Both the position numbers and the translations under genes were made by a program. A stretch of 64,000 bases of DNA, from contig OX465109.1 in the NCBI GenBank assembly GCA_949987565.1, positions 10,990,509-11,054,508 on the forward strand, given 5' to 3'. This document shows positions 61,801-64,000 of the stretch, one piece after another. Source of the stretch: Luidia sarsii (taxonomy: Eukaryota; Echinodermata; Asteroidea; Paxillosida; Luidiidae). The notes beneath the pieces were generated by a model that made no database searches, was not told the origin of the DNA, and saw nothing but the letters and a program-made list of their open reading frames with translations. Numbering within the stretch: the first letter of the stretch is position 1; each line of letters starts with the position of its first letter.

Positions 61801-63668
61801 CTCTCTACTAAAAGATGGCCAAAGCTTTTCCTTCCTGATTTGAAATTCTCAAATTGCATTCTTATTAGTACAATGGTCAAATGGGGGGGGGGGGTCTTAA
61901 CAAAAGGCAGCTTAGGAGCAATGTGATTTGTTGGCTTCATAAGTTTCTCGTGGGACGGAGGGAGCCCTGCTAATGTCACTGTATGAACAAGATTGCCATT
62001 GATGTTGCATCATCAAAATGTTCAAATTCAGTGGCTGTGCTAACATTCAGAAATTACATCTTGTCTAAACTATGTCCATAATGAACTAAACTCTGCTATG
62101 CGGGATAGGGTAATGTGGGGCAAAAGTACCATTCATGGAGCTAGAGTAGGCATTTGTTAGATGCCCCTTGAATTACTTGTACATGTTATATCTATAATGT
62201 GCTTCTGTTTGTATTCACAGAGCTGTCCCAGTGCCTGCGAGCTTCATGAGCCGTGTGTTCAGTGCAAGGCCTACCGTACTGGCAAGTACAAGGATAACCC
62301 GGAAGCCTGTGACAGCTGTCCGTACGAAGTAATAACCTTTGACGAAATCAAGCGTACCCCAGGTAATTATCAACCAAATTCCAGACTGCAGCGTAATAGA
62401 CAAATAAGTTGCAAACCACTTCTTGACTAAAATGCAGACTTTCTTAACCCTAACCCCCTAGTTCTGGGTACGTGGAACCCTCCTCAATCCCTCACAATCC
62501 TCGACAATCCTGCAGTGTAAATAGGACAACATTCCTCAGTCCTCCACAATCCTCCAGTTTAGATTTAACAATCTTCCTGAATCCTCCACAATCCTCCAAG
62601 ATCTCATTTGTAGCAAGCTTCCTCATTCCTCCAGTGTAAATTTAACAACCTTCCTCAACCCTCCATAAGCCTCCAAGTGGAAATTTTCAAACTTGCCTCA
62701 ATCCTCCAAAATCCTCCAACACAACTCAGAGGATTATTGAGGAAGGTCATGGTTAATTATTTACGTGTCGTTTTCGAATCAATTTTCTTCTCCATTACAG
62801 GCAGAGAACTCTGCACCTCTGAAGACGAAAATGGATGCAAATTTCAGTTCACATATTCCAAGTCTAACATTGAACTGCATGCAGTTAAGAAACTAAGTAA
62901 GTACTGCAGTTCAGCAGCCGAACTGGGCCTTGTCTGAATGCTTTGGCTAAGGCTTCAAATTACACACAAGTCTATAGAAGCAGGTAGCTGGCAGTAGACA
63001 CGTGCATTATTTTGATCTATAGCCTAGTAGATCTGACAAAGCCTAAAGTGTACATGTAGCTCCTTTATATTCTAATGGATGCCAGTGAACTCTGCTGTGC
63101 AAGTTTTGTATGTTTCGGTGTTGTTCATTTTTTTTAGTCAAATATTTAAAAGAAAAGGAAAACTGACTGGGAAAACTTTTTAAATTTTTAATGAAAGTGT
63201 GGGGGGTGATCACTGGAGATATACAGCAGTTAATGGTTGAATTGCTTGTTACTGGCGCTCCAATCCGGGCAAAAGCTACTTGACTATTTGAGAAGGCCAC
63301 CATCTAAGGGCTGGATAGCTCAGAGGGAAGAGCACTCTATGTTAATCCAGAGGTCTCGGGTAAGTCCCGGTCCAGTCAAAGTTTTCTTACTGTATATTTC
63401 CAGGTTTCACACACACCTGTTTTCATTCAGATGCAGACAGCCATTCAGATGCAAACAATCAATTAATGCTAATTGGTTAATTTGTCATTCCGTTTTGACA
63501 GGCTGTCCGGTCGTTGCTGATGTTCTATGGATCATTATCGGGATTGTCATTGGCATCATCCTGGTCGGTATCGCTCTGCTGCTCATCTGGCGTCTGCTGG
63601 CCTACATCCACGACAGAAGGGAGTTCCAGAAGTTTGAAAAGGAGAGGGCCAATGCCAGATGGGAAGGG
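25782..63668 (+). CDS. ITGB: Integrin beta subunit (partial: last exon(s) beyond the window)
   Basis: Twenty-one exons with fully consistent phases give 2352 nt, 784 residues, close to human beta-1 (798). Exons: 25782-25875, 41111-41199, 43116-43226, 44579-44660, 50834-50965, 53671-53767, 54036-54129, 54872-54958, 55801-55884, 56317-56397, 56654-56764, 57294-57383, 58029-58228, 58686-58770, 59106-59239, 59974-60046, 60569-60778, 61509-61601, 62221-62362, 62801-62896, 63502-63668. Order of domains: signal peptide (1-22), PSI, hybrid, beta-I domain with MIDAS D150-x-S152-x-S154 and ADMIDAS D157/D158, hybrid, four Cys-rich I-EGF modules (about 473-650), beta-tail, transmembrane helix (736-758), and membrane-proximal HDRREF (765-770). 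The protein pairs with an alpha subunit to bind matrix ligands and couple them to talin and actin. The NPxY-bearing end is missing. Which beta subfamily it belongs to is uncertain. Confidence 0.96.
27235..27520. repeat. Two tandem copies of the GGTCCTGCTAGGATCGAAACG family
   Basis: At about 27270-27380, and at 27390-27520 with an inverted start (CCTGACGTTTGAGAAAGG) and the canonical GGATCGAAACGTCAGGCC, followed by the TTTTAGTCAGTTAGCAGTTT tail in both. Family copies also occur near 41, 6858, 11830, 18440, 30060, 31050, 38370, 44220, 46130, 47255, 56800, 57825, 59335 and 59815. Confidence 0.8.
29365..29660. other. CpG-containing high-complexity island in integrin intron 1
   Basis: Between two TACATG blocks. 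Contains ACGGCGGCTGCTG, CGTCGCCGCGGG, AGCCAATAGC and GAACCAATGG (two CCAAT boxes). Short open frames on both strands (about 60-100 codons) without known domains. Could be a regulatory element or unannotated exon. Confidence 0.35.
30270..30450 (+). mobile_element. tRNA-SINE remnant
   Basis: Contains GTAGCTCAGATGGTAAGAG (box A) and CCAGAGGTCTCAGCTTCCAG (box B region), preceded by an inverted partial copy (GTTTGACTAGACCAGGACTT). Confidence 0.65.
34845..35030. other. High-complexity island between TACATG blocks
   Basis: About 185 bases of GC-balanced unique-looking DNA, open in more than one frame, flanked on both sides by TACATG arrays. No protein family recognised. Candidate conserved element or exon, unproven. 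Confidence 0.3.
35265..36516. mobile_element. Non-autonomous hAT-type DNA transposon (1252 bp) with 8-bp target duplication
   Basis: Perfect 14-bp terminal inverted repeats TAAGGCTGTTGTCG / CGACAACAGCCTTA, flanked by identical CTGTGTAC at 35257-35264 and 36517-36524. The target site fits the nTnnnnAn preference of hAT elements. Subterminal regions carry several TGTCGACA and TGTCGCGACA palindromes in both orientations, as transposase-binding arrays do. The interior is CpG-rich, includes three copies of AATACGCGGC (35930-35998), and encodes no transposase. Confidence 0.9.
38837..39877. mobile_element. ~1-kb TIR element, copy 2
   Basis: Nearly colinear with 4610-5640. Left end GTATCCTCCAATAACCGG then TTTTCGACG; right end is the inverse of GTATCGTGGGAACCCCCG then TTTTCGACG (about 19 of 27 positions pair). 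An extra internal CGTCGAAAAC lies just before the terminal one. No transposase frame; no clear target duplication found. Confidence 0.7.
41111..41199 (+). CDS. ITGB: Integrin beta exon 2: PSI domain
   Basis: Acceptor TTTTTCAG, donor AGT|GTAAGT. Residues 32-61, with the PSI cysteine pattern [10 protein letters not shown]...CGWC (Cys39, 45, 48, 55, 58). Confidence 0.93.
41857..41932. repeat. 76-bp near-perfect palindrome in integrin intron 2
   Basis: Arms 41857-41890 and 41899-41932 (34 bp each, beginning and ending CTGCAG) are inverse copies with one mismatch, around an 8-nt loop. Would form a long hairpin in the pre-mRNA. Confidence 0.9.
41960..42380. repeat. TACATG-rich block in integrin intron 2
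   Basis: Dense GTACATGTAC and GTACACGTAC units with repeated ACAGTAGGCCTAC. No gene content. Confidence 0.85.
43116..43226 (+). CDS. ITGB: Integrin beta exon 3: end of PSI / hybrid start
   Basis: Acceptor TTGACAG, donor GTGGAG|GTGAGA, phase 0 at both ends, residues 62-98. Contains the YSRCD and RRGC segments expected after the PSI core. Confidence 0.92.
44579..44660 (+). CDS. ITGB: Integrin beta exon 4: hybrid domain
   Basis: Acceptor CACGCCAG, donor CCAG|GTACAG, phase 0 in and 1 out, residues 99-125. [15 protein letters not shown] matches the QI.PQK..L.LRPG signature before the beta-I domain. Confidence 0.93.
44661..50833. other. Integrin intron 4 (6.2 kb), repeats and no recognised gene
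   Basis: Holds GGTCCTGCTAGG-family copies near 46130-46290 and 47255-47310, a dispersed GATTGGCCGTGAGTTACG repeat near 46960, scattered TACATG blocks (47490-47520, 50355-50405) and a higher-complexity stretch at 48420-48780 with a palindromic CRE TGACGTCA at 48423-48430. The function of that stretch is unknown. Confidence 0.5.
50834..50965 (+). CDS. ITGB: Integrin beta exon 5: start of beta-I domain with MIDAS
   Basis: Acceptor CATCGCAG, donor CTGG|GTGAGT. Residues 126-169 include the [18 protein letters not shown] segment: MIDAS Asp150, Ser152, Ser154 and ADMIDAS Asp157, Asp158. Vertebrate paralogues usually have Tyr where Gln153 stands. Confidence 0.96.
51470..51720. repeat. Tandemly duplicated TACATG block in integrin intron 5
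   Basis: The unit containing ATTATTCCCAGTTGTGTACA and GCCCAGTGTAGACATGTACA occurs twice (about 51565-51615 and 51640-51680) inside GTACATGTAC sequence. Confidence 0.8.
52619..52762. repeat. Polypurine GA-rich tract in integrin intron 5
   Basis: Nearly uninterrupted G/A on the plus (transcript) strand, GAGAGGGAGGAT and GAGAGAGAAAG units. A second purine/pyrimidine oddity, C-rich, lies at 52958-52978. Confidence 0.85.
53671..53767 (+). CDS. ITGB: Integrin beta exon 6: beta-I domain
   Basis: Acceptor CATCTTGTAG, donor AAGAA|GTAAGT (phase 2 out). Residues 170-201, [18 protein letters not shown], match the DFR.GFGSFV.K..MP strand; N-glycosylation sequon at Asn175. Confidence 0.95.
54036..54129 (+). 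CDS. ITGB: Integrin beta exon 7: specificity-determining loop
   Basis: Acceptor TATGCTGCAG, donor TTTGCA|GTAAGT. Residues 202-233, [19 protein letters not shown]. The loop Cys207-Cys213 has five residues between cysteines, the same spacing as human beta-1 (CTSEQNC), one fewer than beta-3. Confidence 0.95.
54208..54426. mobile_element. MITE-like element with GGGTCCAACTTCATAGAGCTGC ends
   Basis: Left end AACAATTTAATAGAGCTGCT and right end the inverse of GGTCCAACTTCATAGAGCTG, with AAGCA/GCTTAGCA inside both arms. About 219 bp, integrin intron 7. Relatives of one end lie at 2488-2525 and 16520-16566. Confidence 0.65.
54872..54958 (+). CDS. ITGB: Integrin beta exon 8: beta-I domain, SyMBS region
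   Basis: Acceptor CTTTCCAG, donor TGCAAG|GTAATG. Residues 234-262. The [19 protein letters not shown] segment corresponds to GNLD.PEGGFDA of other betas; the usual Pro is Phe248. Sequon at Asn240. Confidence 0.95.
55075..55195 (-). mobile_element. tRNA-SINE fragment in integrin intron 8
   Basis: Minus strand shows GGTAGCTCAGCAGGTGGTAG (box A), AGAGGCCTGGGTTAAAATCC (box B) and a downstream CCTAGTCCATTC. Confidence 0.7.
55801..55884 (+). CDS. ITGB: Integrin beta exon 9: beta-I domain
   Basis: Acceptor GACTCGCAG, donor AAG|GTAAGC. Residues 263-290; [16 protein letters not shown] matches the conserved STD..FH.AGDGK strand. Confidence 0.96.
56317..56397 (+). CDS. ITGB: Integrin beta exon 10: beta-I domain
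   Basis: Acceptor GAATTTAG, donor ACACAG|GTGAGT. Residues 291-317, [16 protein letters not shown], matching L.GIV..NDG.CH. Confidence 0.96.
56654..56764 (+). CDS. ITGB: Integrin beta exon 11: beta-I domain
   Basis: Acceptor CCTACAG, donor TATTCC|GTAAGC. Residues 318-354; [12 protein letters not shown] and [12 protein letters not shown] correspond to DYPS...L...M and I..IFAVT. Followed at 56800-56835 by an inverted fragment of the GGTCCTGCTAGG repeat. Confidence 0.96.
57294..57383 (+). CDS. ITGB: Integrin beta exon 12: end of beta-I domain
   Basis: Acceptor CGGTTAG, donor TATTTG|GTAAGT. Residues 355-384; [13 protein letters not shown] matches the DSSN....I...Y helix leading to the hybrid domain. 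Confidence 0.96.
57590..57740 (-). mobile_element. tRNA-SINE fragment in integrin intron 12
   Basis: Minus strand retains GGTTCAAGTTCTGGTCCAGT (box B and downstream) and TTTTCTTTGCAATTG; the box A part is degraded. An inverted pair of the GGTCCTGCTAGG family follows at 57825-57985. Confidence 0.7.
58029..58228 (+). CDS. ITGB: Integrin beta exon 13: hybrid domain, C-terminal part
   Basis: Acceptor TTTCTCCCAG, donor TTCAC|GTGAGT (phase 2 out). Residues 385-450. Starts NITSGI; contains DYTATC and [17 protein letters not shown], with several N-glycosylation sequons. Confidence 0.96.
58285..58545. repeat. 33-bp minisatellite in integrin intron 13
   Basis: About seven copies of the unit ACCATTGGGCTAGTAGTACA...GTGATCCACTAG with a 33-base period. 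Fills over half of the 457-bp intron. Confidence 0.9.
58686..58770 (+). CDS. ITGB: Integrin beta exon 14: hybrid end / first I-EGF cysteines
   Basis: Acceptor GCAAACAG, donor CAGGAG|GTGAGT. Residues 451-479; [18 protein letters not shown] matches the V.V...C.C.C motif opening the EGF stalk. Confidence 0.95.
58850..59060 (+). mobile_element. Composite tRNA-SINE in integrin intron 14
   Basis: Shares with 63205-63390 a 5' extension (GGAGATATAC.GCAGTTAATGG, ACTGGCGC) ahead of a degraded box A (TACCTCAAGTGGGAAGAGCA). The 3' part shares CGGGCAAAGCACTGAG with sequences near 10928, 20915 and 40950. Confidence 0.65.
59106..59239 (+). CDS. ITGB: Integrin beta exon 15: I-EGF1-2
   Basis: Acceptor CTTTTCACAG, donor CAATG|GTGACT (phase 2). 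Residues 480-523; [17 protein letters not shown] and GTKCTC give the I-EGF cysteine spacing. Confidence 0.95.
59974..60046 (+). CDS. ITGB: Integrin beta exon 16: I-EGF2
   Basis: Acceptor CCTACAG, donor AGGGAG|GTGAGT. Residues 525-548 plus the base completing Trp524. [15 protein letters not shown] is the second I-EGF core. Confidence 0.95.
60569..60778 (+). CDS. ITGB: Integrin beta exon 17: I-EGF2 end and I-EGF3
   Basis: Acceptor CCTTTCAG, donor GACGGC|GTGAGT. Residues 549-618. [18 protein letters not shown] follows the family. I-EGF3 reads [14 protein letters not shown], with eight residues between the second and third Cys where vertebrate betas usually have two, and a sequon in the insert. 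Confidence 0.95.
60825..60980 (-). mobile_element. tRNA-SINE in integrin intron 17 (best preserved copy)
   Basis: Minus strand: GATAGCTCAGATGGAAGAGC (box A), CTGGTACGTGAGTCCAGAG, CTCCGGGTTCAAGTCCCGGT (box B with intact T-stem), then CCAGTCAAAGTTTTCTTTGC and AAAATTGTTCAAAAGTT tail. The cloverleaf lower part is recognisable, but the acceptor stem does not pair, so it is a retroposon, not a tRNA gene. Confidence 0.85.
60985..61470 (-). pseudogene. LINE (non-LTR retrotransposon) reverse-transcriptase 3' remnant
   Basis: The minus strand encodes a fragment typical of the C-terminal end of non-LTR ORF2: [20 protein letters not shown], then [15 protein letters not shown] and [16 protein letters not shown]. 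After frame disruption it reaches [14 protein letters not shown] and a stop, near an ATG-repeat tail (61000 region). 5'-truncated and broken; lies in integrin intron 17 in antisense orientation. Confidence 0.88.
61509..61601 (+). CDS. ITGB: Integrin beta exon 18: I-EGF4
   Basis: Acceptor CTTTTCAG, donor TGTGAT|GTAGGT. Residues 619-649; [20 protein letters not shown] is the fourth I-EGF module. Confidence 0.95.
62221..62362 (+). CDS. ITGB: Integrin beta exon 19: I-EGF4 end / beta-tail
   Basis: Acceptor GTATTCACAG, donor CCCCAG|GTAATT (phase 1). Residues 650-696; [12 protein letters not shown] matches the CVQC.AF junction to the beta-tail domain. Confidence 0.95.
62460..62745. repeat. Degenerate ATCCTCCACAATCCTCCA minisatellite in integrin intron 19
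   Basis: TCCTCMAYCCTCC-type units with a longer period of about 65 bases marked by CAGTGTAAAT(TT)AACAA. The array reaches to within about 60 bases of exon 20. Confidence 0.85.
62801..62896 (+). CDS. ITGB: Integrin beta exon 20: beta-tail domain
   Basis: Acceptor TCCATTACAG, donor AACTAA|GTAAGT (phase 1). Residues 697-728; [15 protein letters not shown] corresponds to DD.CWF.FTY of other betas, with Lys in place of Trp. Confidence 0.94.
   Translation, partial: AENSAPLKTKMDANFSSHIPSLTLNCMQLRN
63205..63390 (+). mobile_element. Composite tRNA-SINE in integrin intron 20
   Basis: The 5' extension (GGAGATATACAGCAGTTAAT) is shared with 58850-59060. Then GGATAGCTCAGAGGGAAGAG (box A), CCAGAGGTCTCGGGTAAGTC (box B) and CCGGTCCAGTCAAAGTTTTC tail. 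Ends about 110 bases before exon 21. Confidence 0.8.
63502..63668 (+). CDS. ITGB: Integrin beta exon 21: transmembrane and membrane-proximal tail
   Basis: Acceptor TTTTGACAG, donor GAAGGG|GTGAGT. Residues 729-784: transmembrane helix about 736-758, then [26 protein letters not shown] is the conserved salt-bridge and talin/kindlin-proximal region. Reading through the donor gives a 19-residue alternative end and a stop at 63726-63728. Confidence 0.96.
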
Positions 63669-63722
63669 GTGAGTGGAATGCAGGAGGCCTTGGGGGCTGA
63701 AAACTCAAAAGGCTGTGGCTGC

Positions 63723-63999
63723 AAATAATACACATGTCTATGGGCATTGGCTACAGCCACTGACTGACAGCATCCATAGGCTAATGTGTAATATAAATCC
63801 ATTGAGAATGAATTTGAGAAGGGCTTAATACTCATTGCATCCTTCAATAAGGTTGTGTAATTTCATTGGCTTTGGCTTAAAATAACACACAGGCTCATGG
63901 GAATGGGACACAGCCACTAGCTAATAGTGTCTATAGACGTGTGTGACATGAAGGCATTGATCATGAATTTGAGAGGGGTTTTACTCTCATTGCAACCTT
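63723..63999. repeat. Tandem duplication (~155-bp period) in integrin intron 21
   Basis: 63723-63843 and 63878-63999 share CACAGCCACT/ACAGCCACTGACTGA, GAATTTGAGA.GGG and ACTCTCATTGCAACCTT-like ends with moderate divergence. Continues to the window edge. Confidence 0.7.
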
Positions 64000-64000
64000 T

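Noticed and set aside
60825..63390. tRNA genes suggested by box A/B and T-arm-like sequences
   Set aside because: Acceptor stems do not pair, copies are degraded and carry a shared non-tRNA tail, so they are SINEs.

Overview
The window is nuclear DNA from an animal: spliced genes with GT-AG introns, one intron of 15 kb, dense tRNA-derived SINEs, MITE-like elements, minisatellites and TACATG microsatellite. The two gene families (class I ARF GTPases and a beta integrin of about 800 residues with the full metazoan domain order), together with the repeat flora, suggest an invertebrate, most likely a marine invertebrate deuterostome such as a sea star or acorn worm. The species cannot be fixed from the sequence alone.

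Layout. About 0-24.5 kb holds three tandem ARF GTPase genes, all on the minus strand: copy A (coding 606-3072), copy B (10584-14368) and copy C (20318-22793). Each has four coding exons with identical intron positions and phases (1, 1, 0), giving intact proteins of 181, 182 and 180 residues. Each also has a candidate upstream 5'UTR exon that ends in a good donor and begins with the same pyrimidine-rich / GTCGGCCATT element (about 6092, 15493 and 24520). Copies A and B carry a CRE-like site and a CCAAT box at matching distances upstream. Copies B and C also share intron sequence, so their duplication is recent.

The stretch 24.5-25.8 kb is a head-to-head intergenic region between ARF copy C and an integrin beta gene on the plus strand. 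The integrin runs from a signal-peptide exon (25782) through 21 identified exons to the transmembrane and proximal cytoplasmic exon (ends 63668). In total 784 residues were assembled with every splice phase consistent. The last exon or exons, expected to carry the NPxY tail, lie beyond the window. Intron 1 (15.2 kb) and introns 2-5 are saturated with TACATG repeats.

Mobile and repeated DNA: a textbook non-autonomous hAT-type element with a perfect 8-bp target duplication (35265-36516); two copies of a ~1-kb TIR element (4610 and 38837); several tRNA-SINEs; a LINE reverse-transcriptase remnant (60985-61470); at least two MITE families; a very abundant GGTCCTGCTAGGATCG family; a 67/68-bp minisatellite whose units are hairpins (19296-19887); and a 76-bp near-perfect palindrome in integrin intron 2.

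The ARF genes (Golgi/COPI membrane traffic) and the integrin (cell-matrix adhesion) are not expected to act as one pathway; their adjacency is probably only genomic. No wholly new system was recognised. The observations most worth following are the shared ARF promoter/first-exon module, the nucleotide-identical ARF exon 1 (gene conversion), the hAT element and the intronic hairpins.
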